DNA of 64,000 nt, from assembly GCF_002940685.1 (NCBI RefSeq), contig NZ_PNFP01000013.1, forward strand, positions 1 to 64,000, given 5' to 3'. The translations under genes were made by a program, and so were the position numbers. Every line of letters starts with the position of its first letter. Position 1 is the first letter of the stretch. Under the pieces are notes generated by a model that made no database searches, was not told where the DNA came from, and worked only from the letters and a program-made list of their open reading frames with translations. This document shows positions 41,242-50,497 of this stretch, piece after piece. This DNA is from Ensifer adhaerens (GTDB taxonomy: Bacteria; Pseudomonadota; Alphaproteobacteria; Rhizobiales; Rhizobiaceae).

Positions 41242-41351
41242 TATGACTGGAAATCAATTCGATATGAGGGAGGAAAACGATACGTTAGCATCTCCTTTAT
41301 CGAAACAGGCCGGGCCGATTGCCGCTACCGGCTCGCATAGGGGGACCAGAC

Positions 41352-42365
41352 GTGAACGCCGCACCGCCCAAGAAAAAGGATCTCTATTCCGCGACGATCA
41401 AGTATTTCGGCTCCGTTCCCGATCCGGCCTTCGAAGCGCCGGAGCGGCTCGCCCGCCTTTGGGGGCGCAACTGGGGATGCGACAACGATGTCGGGACGCT
41501 GCGCAGCGTCTTGATGCACCGTCCCGGCGACGAGTTCTCAATCATCGACCGCAGCAAGCGCATTGAGGAGATCGGCACCTACGGCGACCTCGAAACCGGC
41601 TGGTACTGGCAGAGCGACAGCATTCCGACGCTCGAAGAGCTGCAGGCCCAGCATGACGGTCTTGCCGATTTGCTGCGCGCCGAAGGCGTCGAGGTCGTCT
41701 ATGTCGAGGGCGTCGATCGCGGCCGGTTCAAGTCCGTCTATACCCGTGACTCCTGCATCGCCGTCAAGGGCGGCGCGATCGTTCCGCGGCTGGCGCCGCG
41801 CATGCGCCACGGCGAGGAGTTGCCGGTGACGCGGACGCTGGCAAAGCTCGGCATGCCCGTGCTTCGCACCCTGCATGGAACCGCCATGGCCGAAGGGGGA
41901 AGCTTTGCCTGGCTCAACAGCCGCACCGCCGTCATCGGCCGCGGCATCCGCATCAACGACGATGGCATCAGCCAGATCGCCGAGGTCCTGCGCTATCAGG
42001 GCGTCGAACTGCTGGTGGTCGACCTCTGCGGCTACGACATCCATATCGACGGGCATTTCCTGATGATCGACGTCGACCTTGCGCTGATCTGGCCGCGCGG
42101 CCTCTCCTTCGTCTTCCTCGAAAAGCTGCGCCAGCTCGGCATCCGCACGATCGAGATGAACGAGGACGACAACCCGTGGATCGTCAATGGCCTGGCGATC
42201 GCGCCCGGCCGGGTGATCATGCCTCGCGGGCTTTCGGACCGCACCCGCGAGGCGCTGGCCCGCAACAATGTCACCGTGATCGAGATCGACTACGACAAGG
42301 TGCAACTTAACGGCGGCGGTATCCATTGCTCGACGAGTCCGCTAATCCGCGACAGCGTCGATTGA
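41352..42365 (+). CDS. Amidinotransferase-fold guanidine hydrolase (arginine deiminase/DDAH-like)
   Basis: This is a 337-residue protein of the guanidine-modifying superfamily. Substrate-binding and catalytic marks are YTRDSCIAVKGGAIVPRL, GTAMAEGGSFAWL, the catalytic His region in YDIHIDGHFLMIDVDLAL, and the nucleophile Cys326 in GGGIHCSTSPL. Such enzymes hydrolyse or transfer the amidino group of arginine, methylarginines or related guanidines. GTG at 41352 has GGGGGA upstream. It is followed after 12 bases by a PotA-like gene, so the guanidine substrate may enter through that importer. It is distinct from the agmatine deiminase at 52892. Confidence 0.82.
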   Translation: MNAAPPKKKDLYSATIKYFGSVPDPAFEAPERLARLWGRNWGCDNDVGTLRSVLMHRPGDEFSIIDRSKRIEEIGTYGDLETGWYWQSDSIPTLEELQAQHDGLADLLRAEGVEVVYVEGVDRGRFKSVYTRDSCIAVKGGAIVPRLAPRMRHGEELPVTRTLAKLGMPVLRTLHGTAMAEGGSFAWLNSRTAVIGRGIRINDDGISQIAEVLRYQGVELLVVDLCGYDIHIDGHFLMIDVDLALIWPRGLSFVFLEKLRQLGIRTIEMNEDDNPWIVNGLAIAPGRVIMPRGLSDRTREALARNNVTVIEIDYDKVQLNGGGIHCSTSPLIRDSVD

Positions 42366-42377
42366 TCGGAGGCAGCC

Positions 42378-43457
42378 ATGCCAGCCCATATTTCCATTCG
42401 CAAAGCCTGCAAGTCCTTCGGGAGTTTCGAGGCTCTGAGAAACGTCTCGCTCGACATCGAGAAGGGGGAGTTCCTCACCTTTCTCGGCCCGTCCGGATCG
42501 GGCAAGTCGACGCTTCTGAACGCGATTGCCGGCTTCGAACCACTGTCGTCGGGCGCGATCTTGAAAAATGGCGAGGACATCGGCGCGACGCCGGCCGACA
42601 GGCGCAACTTCGGCATGGTGTTTCAGGGCTATGCGCTCTTCCCGCATCTGACCGTTGTCGAAAACATCGGCTTTTCGCTCCGCGTGCGGAAGGTGGCGCG
42701 GACCGAAGTGGAAGGGCGTGTGGCCCGCATGGTCGACCTCGTGGGCCTGAGGGGACATGAGCACAAACGCCCCTCGGCGCTGTCAGGCGGACAGCAGCAG
42801 CGCGTCGCACTCGCCCGCGCGCTGGTGTTCGAGCCGGAGCTTTTGCTCCTCGACGAGCCGCTGTCGGCGCTCGACAAGAACCTGCGCGAGCAGTTACAGG
42901 ACGAACTGGTTGATATCCACCGCAAGACCGGCACGACCTTCCTGTTCGTCACCCACGACCAGATGGAAGCGATGGCCATGTCCGATCGCATCGCGATCTT
43001 CGATCGCGGCCGCATCGTTCAGCTCGACCGGCCGAACGTGCTCTACGACGAGCCCAACTCACGTTTCGTCGCCGAGTTTCTCGGCACGATGAACACGTTG
43101 CCGGTCTCTCGGCAACGGGCGGTCGCAGGCGAGCTGCATGCGCATGTCGGCGAGTTCGGTGTGCGGGCAATGCTGCCTGACGCCGAGCAGTTGGCGGGTA
43201 AGCCAGCCGTGCTGGCGATCCGCCCGGAAAAGCTGACGCTTTGCCGCGAGCGACCGAAGGCCGACTACAATCTTTTGCCGATGACCATCGACGGCGTCAT
43301 CTTCCAGGGCGGGACCACCATCGTCAAAGGCAGCGCGCCCGAGGGCGCCAGCCTGACGCTGACGACGGCGCGCGATGCGCTCGGAAATCCACCCTCGCGC
43401 GGCGAACAGCTCTGGGTGCGCTGGGGTCACCTCGACGGGCGGGTGCTCGCCGGCTGA
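42378..43457 (+). CDS. PotA-type ABC ATPase, importer 1
   Basis: This is a 359-residue ATPase of the spermidine/putrescine/iron class: Walker A GPSGSGKST, Q-loop MVFQGYALFPHLTV, signature LSGGQQQR, Walker B LLLLDEPLSALDKN and FVTHDQ. A C-terminal TOBE-like regulatory domain occupies about residues 240-355 (AIRPEKLTL present). It pairs with the permeases at 44611 and 45470 and the binding protein at 43505. It follows the guanidine hydrolase gene by 12 bases. Confidence 0.88.
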   Translation: MPAHISIRKACKSFGSFEALRNVSLDIEKGEFLTFLGPSGSGKSTLLNAIAGFEPLSSGAILKNGEDIGATPADRRNFGMVFQGYALFPHLTVVENIGFSLRVRKVARTEVEGRVARMVDLVGLRGHEHKRPSALSGGQQQRVALARALVFEPELLLLDEPLSALDKNLREQLQDELVDIHRKTGTTFLFVTHDQMEAMAMSDRIAIFDRGRIVQLDRPNVLYDEPNSRFVAEFLGTMNTLPVSRQRAVAGELHAHVGEFGVRAMLPDAEQLAGKPAVLAIRPEKLTLCRERPKADYNLLPMTIDGVIFQGGTTIVKGSAPEGASLTLTTARDALGNPPSRGEQLWVRWGHLDGRVLAG

Positions 43458-43504
43458 CGACGTTTCAAATGCATGAGAACCAAACAACAAAAAGGGGAAA
43501 TGCT

Positions 43505-44614
43505 GTGAATAATGACCTGAAGACGGAATGCCTCGAACTCCTGAAGGATAGTCACCTTGCCGGCCGCATCGACCGGAGGACGTTCCTGACGGGCCTCGTC
43601 CTGCTCGGCGTCGCGCCACATCTTGGGCCCCGATCGGCGCGCGCTGCGGATGGTCAGCTTGTCGTCACCAACTGGGGTGGCGACGCCGTCGGCGCCTTCG
43701 AGACGGCGCTGACCGGCAGCTACGCCGAACAGCAGGGCATTGCGGTCAAGATCGACGGCTCCGGCCCGACCAAGGGCGCGATGAAGGCGCAGTTCGAGAG
43801 CGGCGCTGTCTCCTGGGACGTTTGCGATGCCGATCCGGGCGCGACGAAGTCCTTGGGCGAGGCCGGCATGATCGAGCCGATCGACTACAAGGTGGTCGAC
43901 CGCGAGAAGGTGCAGGCGGGCTTTGCCTACGAATACAGCGTCGCCAACTATTTCCTGAGCTACGTCATCGCCTATGACGCCAAGCAGTTCGGCGACAATC
44001 CGCCGAAATCCTGGGCGGATTTCTGGAACGTCGAGAAATATCCAGGCAAGCGCTCGCTCTACAAGTGGATGTCGGGCTGCATGGAGGCGGCACTTCTTGC
44101 CGACGGCGTGCCGATGGATCAGCTCTACCCGCTCGACGAGGAACGGGCGATCCGCAAGCTCAACGAGATCAAGCCGCATATCGTCAGCTTCTGGGATTCG
44201 GGTGCCGAGAGCCAGCAACTGATGCGCGACGGCGAGGCCTCGATGGCGCTGATGTGGCACACGCGCGCCAATCTCGTGGAAAAGGATACCGGTGGCGCCG
44301 TCAGCTGGACCTATGCTCAAGGTGTTCTTGCGCCGTCGGGCTGGGCGGTGATCAAGGGCAATCCGGCCGGATCCGCCCGGGCGATGGACTTCATCCGCTA
44401 TTGTCAGGATCCGGCGCGCCAGGTCGATCTGCTGCGAACGCTCGGCTGCGGACCGACCAACCCGCTTGCTCACGATCTCGTGCCGGCGGAGCTGAAGCGG
44501 CTTGACTGCAGTTCGGCCGAAAACATGTCGCAGCAGGTGCTGATGGACATGGACTGGTACTCGGCCCGCGGCGACCAGGCGCTCGAAAAATACCTGGCGA
44601 TGACCGCGTCATGA
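43505..44614 (+). CDS. PotD-type binding protein with Tat signal, importer 1
   Basis: This is a 369-residue exported protein. It opens with a long charged lead and a twin-arginine motif, DRRTFLTGLVLLG, ending in an SARA cleavage site, so it is probably exported folded by Tat. The mature part begins DGQLVVTNWGGD and belongs to the polyamine-type solute-binding class (SBP_bac_8-like), with ALMWHTRANL and GWAVIKGNPAGSARAMDFI. GTG at 43505 has AGGGGAAA upstream. The stop overlaps the next ATG (ATGATG). Confidence 0.83.
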   Translation: MNNDLKTECLELLKDSHLAGRIDRRTFLTGLVLLGVAPHLGPRSARAADGQLVVTNWGGDAVGAFETALTGSYAEQQGIAVKIDGSGPTKGAMKAQFESGAVSWDVCDADPGATKSLGEAGMIEPIDYKVVDREKVQAGFAYEYSVANYFLSYVIAYDAKQFGDNPPKSWADFWNVEKYPGKRSLYKWMSGCMEAALLADGVPMDQLYPLDEERAIRKLNEIKPHIVSFWDSGAESQQLMRDGEASMALMWHTRANLVEKDTGGAVSWTYAQGVLAPSGWAVIKGNPAGSARAMDFIRYCQDPARQVDLLRTLGCGPTNPLAHDLVPAELKRLDCSSAENMSQQVLMDMDWYSARGDQALEKYLAMTAS

Positions 44615-45462
44615 TGCGGGCGCAGTCGACCCCTGTCAGGCGCTACGCCGCAACCGGATCGTTGGCAATGCTCTGGGCATTGCCAGTCATCCTGACGCTT
44701 GCCTATGTGCTGCCCTTTGCCGGTGTGACGCTCTGGAGCGTCACCCGGCCGGAGCTCGGCCTTCAAAACTACGTCCGCATCTTCACCGGCGCGGACTTCC
44801 AGGCGATTTTCTTCAGAACCGCATGGGTGTGCCTGGTGAGCACCGCGATCACCATTCCGATCGCCTATCTGCTCGCCTATTACTGGGTGATGGGCAGCGG
44901 GCGTCGCAGCCGCCTGGTCGAAATCTGCATCTTCATCCCGTTCTGGATTTCGGTGCTGGTGCGCGCCTTCGGCTGGGTGGTCATCCTGCGCAACAACGGG
45001 CTTGCGAGCGATGTCGCCAATGCCTTCGGCCTCGGCGGACTTTCGACGGGCCGGAACGTCTGGTCGGTCATAACAGGCATGGTGCATTTCATGGTGCCTT
45101 TCGCGGTCCTGCCGATGGCGTCGGTCATGCGCAAGATCGACAGGCGCGTGCTCTTGGCAGCGCTGGGGCTCGGTTGCCGGCCGCTCGGCGTCTTCTGGCG
45201 GATCTACCTGCCGATGTCGCTGCCCGGCGTCTTTTCGGCCCTGGCGATGACCTTCATCTTCTCACTCGGCTTCTTCGTCACCCCGATGATCCTCGGCGGC
45301 GGACGGGTGGTGCTGACGGCGGAAACCGTCTTCGTGCAGATGTTCCAGACGGCAAACTGGGGGCTTGGCGCCGCGCTCGGCGTCGTGCTGCTCGTCGCCG
45401 TCTTTGCCATCCTCTGGCTGTCGCAGCGCGTCATGCGCATCGAACAACTCATGTCGCGGTAG
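44611..45462 (+). CDS. PotB-type ABC permease, importer 1
   Basis: This is a 283-residue membrane protein with about six helices. The binding-protein-dependent permease loop is present as ALGLGCRPLGVFWRIYLPMSLPG (the EAA motif). It forms a heterodimer with the permease at 45470. Its ATG overlaps the stop of the binding-protein gene, and the next gene starts 7 bases after its end. A second ATG directly follows the first at 44614. Confidence 0.87.
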   Translation: MMRAQSTPVRRYAATGSLAMLWALPVILTLAYVLPFAGVTLWSVTRPELGLQNYVRIFTGADFQAIFFRTAWVCLVSTAITIPIAYLLAYYWVMGSGRRSRLVEICIFIPFWISVLVRAFGWVVILRNNGLASDVANAFGLGGLSTGRNVWSVITGMVHFMVPFAVLPMASVMRKIDRRVLLAALGLGCRPLGVFWRIYLPMSLPGVFSALAMTFIFSLGFFVTPMILGGGRVVLTAETVFVQMFQTANWGLGAALGVVLLVAVFAILWLSQRVMRIEQLMSR

Positions 45463-45469
45463 GGCAGAT

Positions 45470-46234
45470 ATGTTTGGCAAATCACGTCTTGGCGGTTTTC
45501 TTGCCGGTGCATCCGGGCTCTTCCTGCTCCTGCCGCTCGTCGCCGTCATTCCCTTTTCCTTCACCGCCAAGCGCTTTCTGTCCATGCCGGACGGGGAATA
45601 TTCGCTCCGGCACTACGTCGCGATCTTCGATCCGGACACCTGGCTCGCAAGCATCGGCACAAGCACGCTTGTCGCGCTGCTGTCGAGCGTGATTGCAACG
45701 GCGCTCGCCGCGGCCTTCGGCATAGGCATCTGGTTGCGCCGACCGGCAAGCGGGCGTTTCCTGATTGGCCTTGTCCTGTTGCCGATCATCGTCCCGCCCG
45801 TCACCTCGGCGGTCGCGCTCTACTTCCTCCTGGCGCAGATCGGCTTGCTCGACACGGTCCCGGGGCTGGTGCTTTCCCATGTGGTGATGATCGTGCCGTT
45901 CGCCGTCATCGCCATCCTTGGGGCACTCAGTCGGCTGGACAGGAACCTGGAGCTTGCTGCCCGAAATCTCGGAGCGAGCCAGATGCAATCGATCATCATG
46001 GTCATCCTGCCGAACATTCGCTTCGGTCTCTTTGCTGCCTGGTTCGTCAGCCTCGTCATGTCCTGGGAAGAAAGCTCGGTCACCCTGTTTGTCAGCGGCG
46101 TCAACGTCATCACGTTGCCGAAGCGCATATGGGACAACCTACGCCTGGACCTTGATCCGGCGGTTGCCGCCATCTCGGTGATCATGATCCTGGCGACCAC
46201 CCTGGTTATCCTGTTGCGCAAGTCCGAAACATGA
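45470..46234 (+). CDS. PotC-type ABC permease, importer 1
   Basis: This is a 254-residue membrane protein with about six helices and the EAA loop ELAARNLGASQMQSIIMVILPNI. It is the second half of the importer 1 channel. AGGGCAGAT precedes the ATG. It ends the first transcription unit: a strong terminator stands about 100 bases after the stop codon. Confidence 0.86.
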   Translation: MFGKSRLGGFLAGASGLFLLLPLVAVIPFSFTAKRFLSMPDGEYSLRHYVAIFDPDTWLASIGTSTLVALLSSVIATALAAAFGIGIWLRRPASGRFLIGLVLLPIIVPPVTSAVALYFLLAQIGLLDTVPGLVLSHVVMIVPFAVIAILGALSRLDRNLELAARNLGASQMQSIIMVILPNIRFGLFAAWFVSLVMSWEESSVTLFVSGVNVITLPKRIWDNLRLDLDPAVAAISVIMILATTLVILLRKSET

Positions 46235-46333
46235 AGCCAACCGGCAAGGTGCGGCTCGATCACTTTGCCAAATCAATGTCTTGAGCCTTGATCGGCAGAG
46301 GCTGGCGGCGCCCGTTGGTGTCGCTTTGGCGAG

Positions 46334-46357
46334 GGCGGCCCACAGGGCCGCCTTTTT
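46334..46357 (+). terminator. Rho-independent terminator between the two polyamine-type importers
   Basis: GGCGGCCC (46334-46341) and GGGCCGCC (46345-46352) form a perfect 8-bp stem with a 3-base loop, followed by TTTTT. This separates importer 1 from importer 2. Confidence 0.88.
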
Positions 46358-46491
46358 GCGTTTCCAGAGCGGTCCCGCGTTGCCCGGCACTGGTACCCCC
46401 TCTGGGGGACTAACGCCCTTGGTCGGTGCCACGCATAGTTTCTCCATGCCGAGCGGTGTGTCGCTCCCGCCGGCCCGAGTGGAGGAGAACC

Positions 46492-47664
46492 ATGCAGCGC
46501 GCCATCAAACACCCCGATCCAAGGCCGCGGGCCGAAAGCAACATCGTGCCGATGGCTGGTTCCGATCCGGTCCGGCATCCAAACAGCGTGGCTGCCGAGG
46601 TGCGAAACCTTCGCAAGACCTACAATGCCGGCACGCCGCATGCCCACGAAGCGCTTAAGGACGTCGACCTTTCCATTCGCGCCAACGAGTTCTTCACGCT
46701 GCTCGGTCCCTCCGGCTGCGGCAAGACGACGTTGCTGCGCATTCTCGGCGGCTTCGAGATGCTGACATCCGGCACGTGCCGCATTTTCGGCGAGGACGTC
46801 AGCCGCCTGCCGCCTGAGGCGCGGCCGGTCAATACCGTGTTCCAGCAATATGCGCTGTTTCCGCACATGACGGTCCGCCGCAACATCGCTTTCGGGCTGG
46901 AGATGCTCGGCAAGCCGCGTGCCGAGGTCGAAAGCACCGTCGAGCGTATGCTCGATCTCGTACACATGACCGACTACGCCGATCGCCGACCGGACACGAT
47001 GTCGGGCGGCCAGCGCCAGCGCGTCGCCCTTGCCCGCGCGCTCGCACCGCAACCGAAGCTGCTCTTGCTCGATGAGCCGCTGTCGGCGCTCGACCTGAAG
47101 CTCCGGCAGAAGATGCGGCTGGAACTGAAGTCGCTGCAGCGCGAGACCGGCATCACCTTCATCTTCGTCACTCATGACCAGGAAGAAGCGCTGGCGATGA
47201 GCGACCGCGTCGCTGTCATCAGCAATGGCCATCTGCAGCAAGTGGGCACGCCCGAGGATATCTACGAGCAGCCCCAGAGCCGCTTCGTTGCCGATTTCAT
47301 CGGCGAATCGAACCTGATCGAGGCGAAGGTCGCGGGTGTCACCGGCGGCGAGGCGTCGCTCGATATCGAGGGCTTTGGTAAGGTCCATGCGCCGGTTGCC
47401 GAGCGCGTCGAGGACGGACAAAAGGTCTGGCTCTCGATCCGCCCGGAACGGCTGGTTCTTGGGTCCGGCGACGGACAGGAACGCGCAAAGGTCACGGATC
47501 GCACCTATCTCGGCAACGCCGTCGAATACCACCTGCACGTTGGAGAACACGCGCTCACCGCCCGCTCGCCGCGCGGCGGCCTGCGCGGCCGGCAGGACTT
47601 CGCACCCGGCGACGTCGTCAGCGTCGGTTTCGAACCCGGCTCCATCAAGGTGCTCCTGTCATGA
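46492..47664 (+). CDS. PotA-type ABC ATPase, importer 2
   Basis: This is a 390-residue ATPase with Walker A GPSGCGKTT, Q-loop TVFQQYALFPHMTV, signature MSGGQRQR, Walker B LLLLDEPLSALDLK and FVTHDQEEAL. A TOBE domain fills the last 130 residues (RPERLVLGSG). A 45-residue polar lead precedes the ATPase core. ATG 46492 has GGAGGAG upstream. It is the first gene of a seven-gene unit that runs through aguA; the stop overlaps the next ATG. Confidence 0.88.
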   Translation: MQRAIKHPDPRPRAESNIVPMAGSDPVRHPNSVAAEVRNLRKTYNAGTPHAHEALKDVDLSIRANEFFTLLGPSGCGKTTLLRILGGFEMLTSGTCRIFGEDVSRLPPEARPVNTVFQQYALFPHMTVRRNIAFGLEMLGKPRAEVESTVERMLDLVHMTDYADRRPDTMSGGQRQRVALARALAPQPKLLLLDEPLSALDLKLRQKMRLELKSLQRETGITFIFVTHDQEEALAMSDRVAVISNGHLQQVGTPEDIYEQPQSRFVADFIGESNLIEAKVAGVTGGEASLDIEGFGKVHAPVAERVEDGQKVWLSIRPERLVLGSGDGQERAKVTDRTYLGNAVEYHLHVGEHALTARSPRGGLRGRQDFAPGDVVSVGFEPGSIKVLLS

Positions 47665-48572
47665 GCGCCCGGCCACTCGCTCTGTCCTCGCGCATCCCGG
47701 CCAGGGTCGCCCATGCCGGCCTGCTGTGGCCGTCGCTGGGCGTCATCCTGGCGTTCATGGTCGCGCCAATCGCGATCATGCTCACCTATTCGTTCCTTGT
47801 TCCCGGCGCCTATGGCGGCGTCGAGTGGACGTTCTCCACGGCCGCGTACGAGCAGATCCTGTTCGAGCGTGATTTCCTCGACGACAGCCTGACGTTTACG
47901 CCCGACTATCTGATCATCGTCGCGCGCTCGCTGTTGCAGGCGACGGTCGCGACGCTTCTCTGCCTCGTGATCAGCGTGCCGACCGCCTATTACATCGCGA
48001 CCCGGCCCGACCGGGTGAAGAACATCTGGCTGTTCCTGATCACCATCCCCTACTGGGTGAACCTTCTGATCCGCACCATCGCGCTGCTCTTCGTGCTGCG
48101 TGACGACGGCCCGATCAACAGCGCCTTGATCGACGTCGGCGTCATCGGACAGCCGCTGGCGCTGAGCTATAACGGCTTCGCCATCTCGCTCGGGCTGATC
48201 TACTCCTTCCTGCCGTTCATGGTGCTGCCGCTCTATTCGGCCTTTGAACGGTTCGATTTCCGGCTGCTGGAAGCAGCCTACGATCTCTATGCCAGCCGCA
48301 GGGTGGCCTTCTTCCGCATCGTGCTGCCGGTCATGCGGCCGGGGCTGATCGCCGGCAGCCTGCTCGTGTTCATCCCCTCCGTCGGCTCCTATCTCGCGCC
48401 CGACATTCTCGGCGGCGGCAAGACGCTGATGATCGGCAATTTGATCGGTACGCAGTTCCAGGCGGCGCGCAACTGGCCGTTCGGTGCTGCGCTCTCGATG
48501 ATCCTGCTCACCATCACCCTCATCGTCCTTTTCTGGCTGGCCCGGCGCGCCGCGCAGCAGCAAATGAACTGA
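47661..48572 (+). CDS. PotB-type ABC permease, importer 2
   Basis: This is a 303-residue membrane protein with about six helices and the EAA loop LLEAAYDLYASRRVAFFRIVLPVMRPG. The N-terminal cytosolic part is followed by a helix WPSLGVILAFMVAPIAIML. ATG overlaps the ATPase stop (ATGA). The order ATPase-permease-permease-binding protein is the canonical pot layout. Confidence 0.88.
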   Translation: MSARPLALSSRIPARVAHAGLLWPSLGVILAFMVAPIAIMLTYSFLVPGAYGGVEWTFSTAAYEQILFERDFLDDSLTFTPDYLIIVARSLLQATVATLLCLVISVPTAYYIATRPDRVKNIWLFLITIPYWVNLLIRTIALLFVLRDDGPINSALIDVGVIGQPLALSYNGFAISLGLIYSFLPFMVLPLYSAFERFDFRLLEAAYDLYASRRVAFFRIVLPVMRPGLIAGSLLVFIPSVGSYLAPDILGGGKTLMIGNLIGTQFQAARNWPFGAALSMILLTITLIVLFWLARRAAQQQMN

Positions 48573-48584
48573 GAGAGGTCCGCC

Positions 48585-49385
48585 ATGTCCACCGCCCGCT
48601 TGCGCGACCTGCGCGTCTTTCCAGGCTTCGGTCTTCTCTCCGTCGGCTGCGTCGTCTTCCTCTATGCGCCGATCGTCGTATTGGCGATCTACTCCTTCAA
48701 CGACGGCCGGTCCGTCACCCGTTGGGCAGGTTTCTCCTTCCGATGGTATCAAACGGTCTTTGCCAATCAGAACATCCAGACAGCCGCCATCAATTCGGTG
48801 GTGATCGCCGTGATCGCGGCGACCGTCGCCACGGTCTTTGCTCTCGGCGCCGCCATCGCGACGGTCAATCGCAAGAAGGGCGGCGGCGAAGGCGCCTATG
48901 TCGTGCTCACCTTCCCGCTGATGGTGCCGGAAATCGTCACGGCCGTCGCCTCGCTGGTCTTCTTTGTCGCCGTCGGTATCAGCCTCGGCTTCGCCACTAT
49001 CCTGATCGCCCACATCGTCTTCTGCATCCCCTTTGCCTATTTGCCGATCAAGGCGCGGCTCGAAAGCATGGACGGGACGCTGCCGTCGGCCGCGGCCGAC
49101 CTCTACGCCTCTCCGGCAAAGGCATTCCTGCGCATCACCCTGCCGCTCCTGGTGCCCGGTCTCGTCTCCGGCTGGTTGCTCGCCTTCATCATCTCGCTCG
49201 ACGATTTCATCATCACTGCGCTCGTCGCCGGTCCCGGTGCCACGACCCTGCCGCTGCACATCTACGGCATGCTCAGGCTCGGCATGACGCCCGAGGTCAA
49301 TGCGATCTCGACGCTGATGCTCGCCGCTTCGACCGTGCTGGTGCTGATTTCCGGGCTGCTTGGACAGGCGGGCCGCAAGCACTGA
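48585..49385 (+). CDS. PotC-type ABC permease, importer 2
   Basis: This is a 266-residue membrane protein with about six helices and the EAA-loop segment AAADLYASPAKAFLRITLPLLVPG. FIISLDDFIITALVAGPGATTLPLHIYGMLRLG is the typical PotC C-terminal half (quoted in overlapping pieces of the pattern DDFIITALVAGPG and TLPLHIYGM). GAGAGAGG precedes the ATG. It pairs with the permease at 47661. Confidence 0.88.
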   Translation: MSTARLRDLRVFPGFGLLSVGCVVFLYAPIVVLAIYSFNDGRSVTRWAGFSFRWYQTVFANQNIQTAAINSVVIAVIAATVATVFALGAAIATVNRKKGGGEGAYVVLTFPLMVPEIVTAVASLVFFVAVGISLGFATILIAHIVFCIPFAYLPIKARLESMDGTLPSAAADLYASPAKAFLRITLPLLVPGLVSGWLLAFIISLDDFIITALVAGPGATTLPLHIYGMLRLGMTPEVNAISTLMLAASTVLVLISGLLGQAGRKH

Positions 49386-49431
49386 GCCCCGCGAAAAACT
49401 ACGAAAATCAAAAAGAGAAAGGGAACATACA

Positions 49432-50457
49432 ATGAAAAAAAGTGCCATTTTCGCTGCCCTGCTTGCCTCGACCTCGGCCGTACCCGCGTCCGCAGCCGGC
49501 GACCTCTTCATCTACACCTGGGGCGAATACACGCCGCCCGAAATGGTCGAGAAGTTCGAGAAGACCTATGGGGTCAAGGTCCATATCGACACCTATGATT
49601 CCATGGAGACCATGCTTGCCAAGCTGAAGTCCGGTGCTGGCGGCTACGACATCATCGTGCCCGGTCACGATACGATGACGATCCTGATCGGCGAGAAGCT
49701 GCTCGAGCCGATCAACGTTTCGGCGATGCCGAATTACCAGCATGTCGACGAGATGTGGCGCGACGTCTTCTGGGACAAAGGGCGCCTCTATTCGGCACCC
49801 TGGGCCTGGGGCTCGACCGGCCTTGCCGTCGATCGCGACATCGTCAAGGGCGACGACACGTCGCTGAAGATCCTGTTCGAACCGGATGACGCGGTGAAGG
49901 GCAAGATCAACATGCTGCGCGACGTCAACGACGTCATCAACATGGCGCTGCGCTATCTCGGCAAACCACGCTGCAACGACAACCCCGAAGACCTGAAGGC
50001 GGTGCTCGACCTGCTCACGACGCAAAAGCAGTTCGTCAAGAGCTACAACTCCGAGACCAAGGAACTGCTGGTTTCGGGCGAGGCCGCCGTCTCCATGAGC
50101 TGGAACGGCTACGCCATGCGCGCCCGCGACGAGCGGCCGTCGATCGAATACATCTACCCGAAGGAAGGCTACACCGGCTGGATGGACAATGTCGCGGTGC
50201 CGAAGGGCGCGCCCGACATCGAGAACGCCAAGCTCTGGATCAACTTCATCATGGATCCGGAAAACGCGGCGATGATCACCAACTACGCCCGCTACGCCAA
50301 CGGCATCAAGGGCTCGGAAGCCTTCGTCGACAAGGCGCTCGCCGGCGCGCCGGAACTGAGCCCGCCCGAAAGTGCGCCGGCGCCGGAGTTCCTGACCGCC
50401 TGCACGCCCGCCGTCACCAAACTTTATGACCGCGTCTGGACCAAGCTTCTGCGCTGA
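49432..50457 (+). CDS. PotF/PotD-type polyamine-binding protein, importer 2
   Basis: This is a 341-residue exported protein with a Sec signal peptide of about 21 residues ending ASAAG. The mature part opens LFIYTWGEYTPPEMVEKFEK, continues KVHIDTYDSMETMLAKLKSG, then YDIIVPGHDTM and YSAPWAWGSTGLAVD, all typical of putrescine/spermidine-binding proteins. It precedes SpuC-, AguB- and AguA-like genes, so the ligand is probably agmatine or putrescine. AAAGGGAA lies upstream of the ATG. Confidence 0.87.
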   Translation: MKKSAIFAALLASTSAVPASAAGDLFIYTWGEYTPPEMVEKFEKTYGVKVHIDTYDSMETMLAKLKSGAGGYDIIVPGHDTMTILIGEKLLEPINVSAMPNYQHVDEMWRDVFWDKGRLYSAPWAWGSTGLAVDRDIVKGDDTSLKILFEPDDAVKGKINMLRDVNDVINMALRYLGKPRCNDNPEDLKAVLDLLTTQKQFVKSYNSETKELLVSGEAAVSMSWNGYAMRARDERPSIEYIYPKEGYTGWMDNVAVPKGAPDIENAKLWINFIMDPENAAMITNYARYANGIKGSEAFVDKALAGAPELSPPESAPAPEFLTACTPAVTKLYDRVWTKLLR

Positions 50458-50497
50458 CCCCGCGGAAACCGCGCCTCATGCCATTCTGGAGAAGAAA

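Noticed and set aside
47505-49511. 668-codon open frame on the minus strand
   Set aside because: It lies antisense to the PotB and PotC genes of importer 2, is Asp/Arg/Gly-rich and low in hydrophobics, and has no family motif. It is a product of high GC3 bias.
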